Positions 16,798-24,885 of a stretch of 64,000 nucleotides of DNA are shown piece after piece. Made by a program: the position numbers and the translations under genes. Positions within the stretch are counted from its first letter, which is position 1. Each line of letters opens with the position of its first letter. The stretch comes from Geobacter sp. (lineage in GTDB: Bacteria; Desulfobacterota; Desulfuromonadia; Geobacterales; Geobacteraceae): positions 7,281 to 71,280 of the forward strand of contig DNRQ01000007.1 in assembly GCA_003499925.1 (NCBI GenBank), given 5' to 3'. Under the pieces are notes generated by a model. It did no database searches. It had not been told where the DNA came from and was given only the letters and a program-made list of their open reading frames with translations.

Positions 16798-19233
16798 ATG
16801 CCCTCCTTCAGCCTGAAAATAAAGATGACCCTGGTCGTCTTCCTCCTGATCGGCTGCGTGACCTCGGCTGTGGCAGGGCTGGGACTGCTGTTCTTCATCC
16901 AGGAGTTCAAGGCCGGCGTGGCGAGCCAGCAGTTCCCCATGGTCAGTGCCGTGAGCGGTGAGCTCGACGACAAGATCGTGGCAGCGCAGCGCGCGCTGGT
17001 CTCTGTGGCGCGCAGCATTCCGCCGCAGCTGACCCGGGACCCGGCCGCGATGCAGCGCTTCCTGGAGGGACGCTTCGACCTGCACCAGGTGTTCGGCGAC
17101 GGCACCGGCTTCTTCTCCAAAAAGGGGATACTGCTCGCCTCTGCTCCGGGGCAGGAGACCCTGATCGGCAGGGACTTCTCCGCTCACGACTTCTTCAGGC
17201 GGGCCGTCGACTCCGGCAAGCCGCGCATCTCGGAGCCGTTTCGCTCCGCCAAGGGGGAAGGGCACCCGATCGTCGCCTTCACCGTTCCGCTGTTCGACGA
17301 GAACGGGAGCGTGGCAGGATTGCTGGCGGGGCGCGTCGACCTGCTGGAGGAGAATTTCCTGGGGCGGCTGGCACGGCTCAAGGTCGGGGAGACGGGAAGT
17401 TTCTTCCTCTTCAACAGCCAGAGGCAGATGATCGTGCACAGGGACCCGGAGCGGCTCCCCGCGGGGCATCTGACCCGGGGGAGAAGCGCGCTCCTGGACC
17501 GGGCACTGGCCGGCTTCGAGGGGAGCGGCGAAACGGTGAGCCCCGCCGGAGTACCTGCGCTTTGCTCCTTCAAGAGGCTCGACTCGACCGGCTGGATACT
17601 GGCGACGCAGCTTCCCTTCTCCGAGGCGTACGCGCCGATCGACCAGGCCCGGCGTCTCACCTGCTACAGCCTTGCCCTGATGATGCCGTTTGTACTTACG
17701 GCCACCTGGCTCTTCGTGGGGCACCTCACCGAGCCGCTGCTGCTGTTCGCCAGGCGGGTGCGCGAGGTGGGGGGGGCGGGCGCGGGGTATCTGCCGATCC
17801 CGGTTACCACGAGCGACGAGATCGGGGTCCTGGCGCAGGCGTTCAACTCCATGATGCAGGAGCTGGGGAGCCAGAGGCTGCGGCTGGAAGACGAGAAAGG
17901 TTTCGCGGAGCAGCTCCTGCAGCAGACGGCGGTGCCGTGCTTCGTGATGGATGCCGGGCACCGCGTCATCATCTGGAACAGGGCCTGCGAGGAGCTTACC
18001 GGTATCCGGGCCGAGGCAGTGATCGGAGGGGGCGAGCCGTGGCGGGCCTTCTACGACGAGCCGCGCCGGGTGCTGGCGGACGTCGTGCTGGACGGCGCTC
18101 TCCACGAGATGGCGGATCTCTACTCCTGCTACGCGGACTCCCCGCAGATACCCGAGGGGCTCAGGGCGGAGGGGTGGTACCGGCTCCAGGGGAAGCAGCG
18201 CTACCTCTGCTTCGATGCCGCGCCGCTGCGCGACGCCGAGGGGCGGGTCATCGCGGCGATCGAGACCATGCAGGACGTCACGCTGCGCGCCCACACCGAG
18301 GAGCAGCTAAGGGGCGCGCTGGAAGGTATCCGCGAGAGCGAGGAGAGGTTCCGGCGCCTGGTCGAGCTCTCACTGGACGGCATCGCGATCCTGGTGCAGC
18401 GCCGTTTCGTCTTTATCAATCCGGCGGGGTGCGAGATGCTCGGCTGCCGGGCGCCGCAGGAGCTGATGGGGAGGCGGATGCGCGAGTTCCTGCAGCGGGA
18501 GTCGGAGGAGCTCTTCGAGGAGCAGATGGAGCATGCCGAGCAAAGCAGCAGCAGCGCCCCCTGGTTCGAGGAGCGGCTGTTGAGGAGCGACCGGACCGCG
18601 GTCGAGGTGGAGCTTGGGGTGAGCCGCTTCGTTTACCGGGGCGAGGAGGCGCTGCAGGTAATCTTCCGCGACATAACCGAGCGCAAGCTGGCCAAGGCGA
18701 GGCTGGAGAGTCTGGCCCATTACGATTCGCTTACCTCGCTGCCGAACCGGGTCCTCTTCTTCGACCGGCTGCAGCACGCGGTCACCGAGGCGAAGCGCTA
18801 CCGGCACGCCCTTGGCCTGATGTTTCTCGACCTGGACCGCTTCAAGCAGATCAACGATACCTTCGGCCACGCAGCCGGGGATGCGGTGCTGGTCGAGGCG
18901 GGGCGAAGGCTCAAGGAGTGCGTGCGCGGCTGCGACATGGTGGCGCGTATGGGAGGGGACGAGTTCACCATCATCCTCAGCAAGCTGGCGGAAGAGGCGG
19001 ATGCGGCGGTGGTGGCCGAGCGGATCATCGAGGCCTTCTCGCACCCCTTCGCCATCGATGCTGCGATCGCCTCCATAGGCGTGAGCATCGGCATCTGCGT
19101 CTATCCTACCTACGACACCGATCTGGACGGCATGGTGCGGCGCGCGGACCTCGCCCTGTACCGGGCCAAGGAGGATGGCAGGAACCGTTACTGCTTCTAC
19201 ACCGAAGAGCTGCAGCTAAGGGAGACGGGGTGA
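16798..19233 (+). CDS. Membrane diguanylate cyclase: Cache-HAMP-PAS-PAS-GGDEF
   Basis: Predicted c-di-GMP synthase of 811 residues. An N-terminal membrane helix (LVVFLLIGCVTSAVAGLGLL) precedes a periplasmic double-Cache sensor (about 38-280), a second helix near 285-305, a HAMP linker, then two PAS domains (about 365-500 and 515-630). The GGDEF domain ends the protein. The active-site motif RMGGDEF is intact. An inhibitory I-site RGCD lies five residues before it, so product inhibition is likely. No EAL domain is present. With the HD-GYP regulator immediately upstream, this forms a synthesis and breakdown pair probably in one operon. The Cache ligand is unknown. Confidence 0.9.
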   Translation: MPSFSLKIKMTLVVFLLIGCVTSAVAGLGLLFFIQEFKAGVASQQFPMVSAVSGELDDKIVAAQRALVSVARSIPPQLTRDPAAMQRFLEGRFDLHQVFGDGTGFFSKKGILLASAPGQETLIGRDFSAHDFFRRAVDSGKPRISEPFRSAKGEGHPIVAFTVPLFDENGSVAGLLAGRVDLLEENFLGRLARLKVGETGSFFLFNSQRQMIVHRDPERLPAGHLTRGRSALLDRALAGFEGSGETVSPAGVPALCSFKRLDSTGWILATQLPFSEAYAPIDQARRLTCYSLALMMPFVLTATWLFVGHLTEPLLLFARRVREVGGAGAGYLPIPVTTSDEIGVLAQAFNSMMQELGSQRLRLEDEKGFAEQLLQQTAVPCFVMDAGHRVIIWNRACEELTGIRAEAVIGGGEPWRAFYDEPRRVLADVVLDGALHEMADLYSCYADSPQIPEGLRAEGWYRLQGKQRYLCFDAAPLRDAEGRVIAAIETMQDVTLRAHTEEQLRGALEGIRESEERFRRLVELSLDGIAILVQRRFVFINPAGCEMLGCRAPQELMGRRMREFLQRESEELFEEQMEHAEQSSSSAPWFEERLLRSDRTAVEVELGVSRFVYRGEEALQVIFRDITERKLAKARLESLAHYDSLTSLPNRVLFFDRLQHAVTEAKRYRHALGLMFLDLDRFKQINDTFGHAAGDAVLVEAGRRLKECVRGCDMVARMGGDEFTIILSKLAEEADAAVVAERIIEAFSHPFAIDAAIASIGVSIGICVYPTYDTDLDGMVRRADLALYRAKEDGRNRYCFYTEELQLRETG

Positions 19234-19312
19234 GGGTGAGGGACCGGGGATGCTGGAACGTTGTCGGAAACGGCGTCCTCGGCGGAATAAAAAACTCCCT
19301 CCCCCCTGCCCC

Positions 19313-19488
19313 CACTGCCATTAAGTTAAGCTCCTACTGCTCGCTCCCCCTCCCTTGATGGGAGGGGGTGGGGGGGAGGGTGAGGCTTCTGCGAGCTTTT
19401 CACCCTCTCCCCGGCCCTCTCCCATCAAGGGAGAGGGGGCTTGTGCAGCGTGCGGGAAATCAGCATTGATCTTAACTTAATGGCAGTG
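19313..19488. mobile_element. Palindromic MITE-like element (copy D), 176 bp
   Basis: Perfect 18-bp inverted repeats CACTGCCATTAAGTTAAG at 19313-19330 and its complement at 19471-19488. The core (GAGGGTGAGGCTTCTGCGAG and the flanking CCTCCCTTGATGGGAGG stems) is nearly the same as the core of the element at 39515-39675. The ends differ, and I find no clear target duplication. The bases on both sides (CTCCCTCCCC and TCAAGGGGAGGGAG) look like the two halves of another palindrome, so it may have inserted into an older element. It lies between convergent genes. Confidence 0.55.
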
Positions 19489-19526
19489 CCGTCAAGGGGA
19501 GGGAGGTGATGGGGTGACCGGGGGAG

Positions 19527-20531
19527 CTAGAGCCTGAGGCTCTCCACCGCAGCCTCGTCGAGGCGGTTCACGGTGGTCATCTCCAGTTCGCAGCCGTCGC
19601 GATAAACGGCGAGCTTCGCCTCGGCTCCGGCTTCGGCCTTGGCATAGCGCAGCAGGATCTGGCCGGCACGTGCGATCAGCTCGTCCGAGCTCTCGCCCAT
19701 GACCGCCGCCAGCGGACTGGGGCCGCCGCTCCAGCGCAGGGTCGCCTCCCCCGGCTGGACCGCCTGCTCCAGCAGCTGGTTCTCAGCGTCGTTTCTGCCG
19801 ATGATCACCTTGGTCCGCTCGCCGATCCTGAAGTGCCTCCCCAGCTTCAAAAGCCTGAAGTCCCTGAGGTTCAGCTCATCGGAGTGATCGAAGACGTCGC
19901 GCACCTTGCCGACGAAGGAGGGGTCGGTCAGCAGGCAGCCGCCGGCCGGGCAGGGATAGTTCTTCACGTCCAGCTCCGCCGCCAGCTCGAACTGTTCCTT
20001 CCTGGAGCGTCCCTGGATCGAGAGGAGTTTCTCCCGGTCCACCCACCCCTCCAGCTCGGGGATGGTCGGCTTGAAATGCTTTGCCGAGAGCGGGCGCAGC
20101 AGCAGTCCCTCCAGGCCGCTCTCCTTCTCTATCACGCGCAGCGTGTCGCGGCGCTGGCTCATCGGCCGCTGTCCCAGCACCTCGCCGGTGAAGACGAAAT
20201 CGGCGCCGCTCTCCAGCATGTACTCCTTGGCCTTTTTCAGCAGGAAGATGCGGCAGTCGATGCAGGGGTTCATCCCCTTGCCGTAGCCGTGCTTCGGGTT
20301 TCTCAAGATATCGAGGTAGTCGAGACCCTTGTTCATCACCTTGATGGGGATGTTGAACTCTTCGGCCACCCGGACCGCCTCCGACTTGCAGCCGGCGTTC
20401 TTGCCGGTGCAGGTGCAAAAGGGGGAGGTGAAGTTGAGCGCCTGGACCGTTATCCCCTGGTCGAGGAGCACCTTTACGGCTAGTGTGGAATCGAGTCCCC
20501 CCGACAAAAGGGCGATCGCTTTTCGTTGCAT
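19527..20531 (-). CDS. PP-loop ATP pyrophosphatase, probable tRNA/sulfur-transfer enzyme
   Basis: A 334-residue protein with the PP-loop SGGLDSTLAVKVL at residues 10-22, which activates substrates by adenylation. It also has cysteine-rich motifs typical of sulfur-transfer members (CTCTGKNAGC, MNPCIDCRIF and YPCPAGGCLL). Homologues are usually labelled as MnmA/ThiI-like tRNA thiolation proteins. The exact tRNA position or substrate cannot be decided here. The C-terminal 110 residues form an extra domain (RLLKLGRHFRIGERTKVIIGRN). AGGAG precedes the ATG. It is convergent with the cyclase gene and divergent from the GspE-like gene. Confidence 0.7.
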   Translation of the reverse strand: MQRKAIALLSGGLDSTLAVKVLLDQGITVQALNFTSPFCTCTGKNAGCKSEAVRVAEEFNIPIKVMNKGLDYLDILRNPKHGYGKGMNPCIDCRIFLLKKAKEYMLESGADFVFTGEVLGQRPMSQRRDTLRVIEKESGLEGLLLRPLSAKHFKPTIPELEGWVDREKLLSIQGRSRKEQFELAAELDVKNYPCPAGGCLLTDPSFVGKVRDVFDHSDELNLRDFRLLKLGRHFRIGERTKVIIGRNDAENQLLEQAVQPGEATLRWSGGPSPLAAVMGESSDELIARAGQILLRYAKAEAGAEAKLAVYRDGCELEMTTVNRLDEAAVESLRL

Positions 20532-20660
20532 GCATTCTCCTGTTTAGAAGCAATTGACAACTGGTGAAGCAATTGACAATTGACGATTGACGATTGACGG
20601 CTGGTTGATGCGTCGGTCCCGGGTCGGCTCGGGCGTCGCGGTTTGGCGCCGGACGATTGG

Positions 20661-20786
20661 GCGCCGGTCCGAACGCTAAACCTTGCCATTGTCAATTGTC
20701 CATTGTCAACTGTCAATTGAATTGCGCCGGTCCGAACGCTAAAGCTTGCCATTGTCAATTGTCCATTGTCAACTGTCAATTGAATT
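20661..20786. repeat. Two tandem 63-bp repeats built of ATTGTCAATTGTCC-type palindromes
   Basis: Units 20661-20723 and 20724-20786 differ by one base. Each begins GCGCCGGTCCGAACGCTAAA and ends in nested short palindromes (ATTGTCAATTG). A partly complementary AT-rich stretch at about 20558-20605 could pair with either unit. Shorter relatives occur at about 61797-61830. The repeat fills the divergent promoter gap between the PP-loop gene and the GspE-like gene (20532-20865). I see nothing else there apart from the ribosome binding site at the right end. Confidence 0.8.
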
Positions 20787-20865
20787 TAAAGTTGTCGGTG
20801 CCGGCTTTTTCGGGTACATTTCCCGTGGTGCACGGGCCGTCTGCAAAACCTCGGAGGTGAAGTAC

Positions 20866-22524
20866 ATGAACGGGCTGGTCAAGGAAGGATCCATCGGATC
20901 GATCCTCTTCAAATCGCAGATCATCACGGAGCATGAGCTCAGGGCGGCCCTGGAGGCGCAGAAGGTTTCGGGGTGCCGGGTCGGCGAGGCGCTGGTCCGC
21001 CTCGGTGTGGTCACCCAGGAGGATATCGACTGGGCGCTCTCCAACCAGCTGAACATCCCCTACGTCCGCCTCAAGAAGGAGAACGTCGACCCCGCGGCTG
21101 TGGCCCTGGTTCCGGGGCAGCTCGCCAGGCGCTACAACCTGTTTCCGCTCTTTCTCTCCGGCAGCGAACTCTCGGTCGCCATGGCCGACCCGCTGAACCA
21201 GGAAGCCATCGATGCGCTGGGCAAGGCCACCGGCTGCCAGGTCTCCATCTCGGTGGGACTGATCCGGGAGATCCGGGAGATGCATGATCTGATCTACGGC
21301 CCGGACCAGAGCACCCCCGAGCTAGGCTTCAGCTCGGCAGATTTCCCCGCCAAGGTGCTTGAGGCGATCAACGCGGACCTCTCGGGCGCCACCCTTTTGA
21401 ACCATCTGCTTTTGCGCATGGTGAAGCAGAAGTTCGCCAGCCTCGCGCTGCAGCCGCTGGGTGACGTCGTTTGCGTCCTGGCGCGCGCCGACGGCAGGAC
21501 GGCGGAGATCGGGCGGCTCCCCGTCACCTATTACGGCGCGTTGACCGAGAGGATACGCAAACTGGCGCGGGCGGTCCCTGCCGGGGGGCTCTCCGCCAGC
21601 GGCGTGCTGACCTTTTTATGGCAGGGGAAGCGGATACCGTTCCGGACCTTGATGATCGGGGGGTGCGGCGGCGACTACGTGACCCTCAAGCGGCAGATAT
21701 CCCCGCCGCGGCTCTCTGAGCTGGCGGACCTGGGGCTCCCGGCCTCCAAGGGGGCGGAGCTGCGGGCCCTGACCGGCGAACGCGAGGGGCTGATCCTCTT
21801 TTCGGGGCGGGATCCCGAGGAGAGGTCCCGGCTCATGGACCTGTTCCTGGATGCCTGTGACAGTTCCGGCAAGAACGTGCTGCTTTTGGGCGAGCGGCTG
21901 GGGCGCGGCAGCAAGCGCTTTCCCCGCCTGCCGGTTTGCCGCGACGGGGTCGACGACACCGCTTCCATCGTGTCGGCCGCCCTGGAACACGACCCGGATA
22001 CCCTGGTGGTCGAGGACGTGACCGAGGTGGCCTCCTTCATCGCCGCAAGCAAGGCCGTCCTGCGCGGCAAGCTCGTGGTGGCCGGCCTTTCGCACGGCAA
22101 CAAGGCGGGGGTGCTGAAGCAGCTTCTTTACCTCAGGCAGAAGAACTTCCTGATCCCGACCCATGTCAAGGGGGTGGTCTCCTGCAAGTGCGTGCTGATT
22201 CTCTGCCCGGCCTGCAAGGAGCGCTATACGCCCCCCCCCGAGGAGCTCGCGGCCCTGAGGCTCCCGATCAGCCAGAGGGAGTACTTCCGTCCCAACGGCT
22301 GCCCCGCCTGCGACCATTCCGGCTACAGCGGCACGCGCTACCTGCTCGACGTGATCCGCTTCGACAAGGTGATCCTGGAGGCGTTCGAGATGATCTGCAA
22401 GAGCACCGAGATCATCAGCTTCATGAAAGACAACGGTTACCGCGGCATCACCGAGGAGGGGACTGAACTCCTGGAGCGGGGCGAGATCTCCCCGGGTGAG
22501 TACGTGGCTTCCATAATACTGTGA
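20866..22524 (+). CDS. Degenerate GspE/PilB-like ATPase (MshEN domain, no Walker A)
   Basis: A 552-residue relative of type II secretion and type IV pilus assembly ATPases. Residues 1-160 form the GspE N-terminal domain (GEALVRLGVVTQEDIDWALS), which in some relatives binds c-di-GMP. The C-terminal half keeps the zinc-binding four-cysteine module (CPACKERY...NGCPACDHSGYSG). Where the Walker A loop should be the protein reads LILFSGRDPEERSRLM, and the Walker B region reads DTLVVEDVTE. ATP hydrolysis is therefore unlikely and a regulatory or scaffold role is more probable. GGAGG precedes the ATG at 20866. It is followed 12 bases later by pilT on the same strand. Confidence 0.8.
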   Translation: MNGLVKEGSIGSILFKSQIITEHELRAALEAQKVSGCRVGEALVRLGVVTQEDIDWALSNQLNIPYVRLKKENVDPAAVALVPGQLARRYNLFPLFLSGSELSVAMADPLNQEAIDALGKATGCQVSISVGLIREIREMHDLIYGPDQSTPELGFSSADFPAKVLEAINADLSGATLLNHLLLRMVKQKFASLALQPLGDVVCVLARADGRTAEIGRLPVTYYGALTERIRKLARAVPAGGLSASGVLTFLWQGKRIPFRTLMIGGCGGDYVTLKRQISPPRLSELADLGLPASKGAELRALTGEREGLILFSGRDPEERSRLMDLFLDACDSSGKNVLLLGERLGRGSKRFPRLPVCRDGVDDTASIVSAALEHDPDTLVVEDVTEVASFIAASKAVLRGKLVVAGLSHGNKAGVLKQLLYLRQKNFLIPTHVKGVVSCKCVLILCPACKERYTPPPEELAALRLPISQREYFRPNGCPACDHSGYSGTRYLLDVIRFDKVILEAFEMICKSTEIISFMKDNGYRGITEEGTELLERGEISPGEYVASIIL

Positions 22525-22536
22525 CGGAGATGAGAC

Positions 22537-23607
22537 ATGGCAAGGATTGACGCACTGTTCAAGCTGATGAGCGACCGTGGGGCTTCGGACCTGCACCTTT
22601 CCACCGGCGCGCCGCCGATATTCCGGATGCGCGGCGAGATGGAACGGCAGAATTTCAAGGTCCTGGTGCACGAGGAGCTGAAGGCGATACTTTTCGAGAT
22701 ACTGACGCAGAAGCAGCGCGACATCTTCGACGAGAGGCACGATCTGGACTTCGCCTATTCGGTGCCGGGGCTGGCCCGTTTCCGCGGCAACATGATGATG
22801 CAGCACCGGGGCATTTCCGCGGTGTTCCGGATCATCCCGAGCAAGATCATGTCCGCCGACGACCTGGGACTTCCGGAAGGGGTGAGAAAGCTCACCATGA
22901 TGAAGAAGGGGCTGGTACTGGTGACGGGGCCTACCGGCAGCGGCAAGTCCACGACCCTCGCCGCGATGATAGACCTGATCAACAGCACGCGCCCGGAACA
23001 TATCCTGACCCTTGAGGACCCGCTCGAGTTCATCCACGAGAACAAGATGTCGCTCTTCAACCAGCGCCAGATCGGGGAACATTCCGACAGCTTCGCCTCG
23101 GCGCTGCGTGCGGCACTGCGCGAGGATCCCGACGTGATCCTGGTGGGCGAGATGCGCGACCTGGAGACCATCGAGCTGGCCATGAGCGCCGCCGAAACCG
23201 GGCACCTCGTGTTCGGAACGCTGCACACCAGCTCCGCTGCCAAGACCGTGGACCGGATCATCGACGTCTTTCCCAAGAACTCCCAGGAGCAGGTGCGCGC
23301 CGTCCTCTCGGAGGCGCTTCGCGGCGTGATCTGCCAGCAGCTGCTGAGGACGGCGGACGGCAAGGGGAGGGTGGCGGCGCTGGAGATCATGGTGGGAACC
23401 CCCGCCATCGGCAACCTGATCCGCGAGGCCAAGACCTTCCAGATTCCCTCCATCATGCAGACCGGGAGGAAGGACGGCATGCAGCTTATGGACCAGCACA
23501 TCCTCGACCTTTTGAAGACCAAGCAGGTCTCGCCCGAGGAGGCATACCGCTGCTGCAACGACAAGAGGCAGTTCGAGCAGTACCTCACGGCTGAGGACGA
23601 GGGCTAG
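22537..23607 (+). CDS. pilT: PilT-family type IV pilus retraction ATPase
   Basis: Hexameric ATPase that powers pilus disassembly and twitching. The 356 residues have all functional motifs: Walker A (GPTGSGKSTTLA, about residues 130-141), Asp box (ILTLEDPLEF), Walker B (DPDVILVGEMRDLETI) and His box (TGHLVFGTLHTSSA). The C-terminal retraction signature is AIGNLIRE, one residue off the usual AIRNLIRE. Geobacteraceae carry several PilT paralogues, so this may not be the main motor. It is translated 12 bases after the degenerate GspE-like gene, which suggests the two products work together. Confidence 0.88.
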   Translation: MARIDALFKLMSDRGASDLHLSTGAPPIFRMRGEMERQNFKVLVHEELKAILFEILTQKQRDIFDERHDLDFAYSVPGLARFRGNMMMQHRGISAVFRIIPSKIMSADDLGLPEGVRKLTMMKKGLVLVTGPTGSGKSTTLAAMIDLINSTRPEHILTLEDPLEFIHENKMSLFNQRQIGEHSDSFASALRAALREDPDVILVGEMRDLETIELAMSAAETGHLVFGTLHTSSAAKTVDRIIDVFPKNSQEQVRAVLSEALRGVICQQLLRTADGKGRVAALEIMVGTPAIGNLIREAKTFQIPSIMQTGRKDGMQLMDQHILDLLKTKQVSPEEAYRCCNDKRQFEQYLTAEDEG

Positions 23608-23694
23608 GGGATGCCGAAGCTGATTACCCGTCGGGTTCGCAGCCCACGTTCCTCCCCCATCCCCGCCCCAGCCCTCCCCTTGAAGGGGAGGGGG

Positions 23695-23775
23695 TTTCTT
23701 CGGACGTGACATGCCCTCCTTTGGAGGGGGGTTCTTCGGACGTGACATGAAAAGGCCCTCCTTTGGAGGGCCTTT
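23695..23775. terminator. Duplicated terminator hairpin after pilT
   Basis: TTCTTCGGACGTGACATG occurs at about 23696-23713 and 23732-23749, each followed by a CCCTCC-TTT-GGAGGG hairpin. The second is extended to AAAGGCCCTCC/GGAGGGCCTTT (23750-23774) and is the better terminator, usable from both strands. A MITE-type stem remnant (CCTCCCCTTGAAGGGGAGG) lies just upstream near 23675. Three near-identical 18-bp units (GGCCAGCTAACC core) at 23819-23866 run into the end of the next gene. Confidence 0.6.
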
Positions 23776-23845
23776 ATGCGTGCTGCGTCTGCCGGAGTGC
23801 GGATCGGGGCTAATAACGAAAGGCCAGCTAACCCAGAAGGGCCAG

Positions 23846-24676
23846 CTAACCGAGAAAGGCCAGCAGTTCGCGGTTCACCTCTTCGGCGTGGGTCCAGTTC
23901 AGCCCGTGGGGAGCCCCCGCCAGCACCATCATCCGGCTTCCCTTGACCGCCTCATGGGTACGGCTTCCCGTGGCGGCAAAGGGGAGGATCTTGTCGTTGT
24001 CGCCGTGAATGACCAGGGTTGGCAACTCTATCCGGATCAGATCGTCGCGGAAATCGGTCATCCACGCCTTGACGCAGTCGAGCGTCCCCTTGGGCGAGGC
24101 CGCCGCGGCGATGTTCCAACTGAGCCGAACCACCTCGTCGCTCACCTTTTTGCCTCCGAAAGCGTGCAGGTTGTAGAAGTTCGACAGAAAGCTGGTGAGA
24201 AATGCCGGCCGATCCGCGGTTATCGCCTGCCTGATCCCCTCAAAGATGCTCCCCTCCACCCCCGCCGGGTTGTCCGCGCTCTTCAACAGATAAGGTGTGA
24301 TCGCAGCCATGAAGACCGCTTTTTCCACGCGCTCGGTTCCGTAGCGCCCGAGGTAGCGGGCCACCTCGCCCCCTCCCATGGAGAAACCGACCAGGGTCGC
24401 GTCACGCAGATGCAGCTTGGTCATGAGCTTGTGCAGATCATCGGCGAGGGTGTCGTAATCGTACCCCGTATAGGGTCTGCTGGAGTTGCCGAAACCTCTG
24501 CGGTCGTAGGTGATGACCCGATACCCGGCGTGAAGCAGAGCGGGCACCTGCTTTTCCCACGATGCGGAGCTGAGCGGCCAGCCGTGAATCAGCACAACCG
24601 GCTTGCCGGTACCGTGATCCTCGTAGTAGATATTGATGTCACATGAGTTTTCCTTTCCGACGTTGATGTAATTCAT
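23846..24676 (-). CDS. Alpha/beta hydrolase of the non-heme haloperoxidase/arylesterase type
   Basis: A 276-residue cytosolic hydrolase. The catalytic triad can be read as Ser in the nucleophile elbow GFSMGG, Asp in VIHGDNDKILP and His in GAPHGLNW. The oxyanion region is LIHGWPLSS. These features match cofactor-free chloroperoxidases and esterases, whose true substrates are usually esters or peracids. The ATG at 24676 is preceded by AAAGGAGA. The stop codon lies inside a short tandem repeat, so the last residues may have been reshaped. No partner gene is evident. Confidence 0.85.
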   Translation of the reverse strand: MNYINVGKENSCDINIYYEDHGTGKPVVLIHGWPLSSASWEKQVPALLHAGYRVITYDRRGFGNSSRPYTGYDYDTLADDLHKLMTKLHLRDATLVGFSMGGGEVARYLGRYGTERVEKAVFMAAITPYLLKSADNPAGVEGSIFEGIRQAITADRPAFLTSFLSNFYNLHAFGGKKVSDEVVRLSWNIAAAASPKGTLDCVKAWMTDFRDDLIRIELPTLVIHGDNDKILPFAATGSRTHEAVKGSRMMVLAGAPHGLNWTHAEEVNRELLAFLG

Positions 24677-24885
24677 CGAGAATCTCCTTTTGCCTGGAGG
24701 GGTCTGCCGTTAAGACGAGCGCAGTTAATCAGATACAACATTTTCATGGCAAGTCAATGCGGGCGCAGGAGCGGAAGTTCAATCGGACCACGAGGAGAAA
24801 TTTTGTTGCCGACTGCGCCGAAGCGTTGTATGTAGGAGACGCGCGCATAGAGGCGCGGGCAATGGGGCTTTACAGAGGAGGCACC

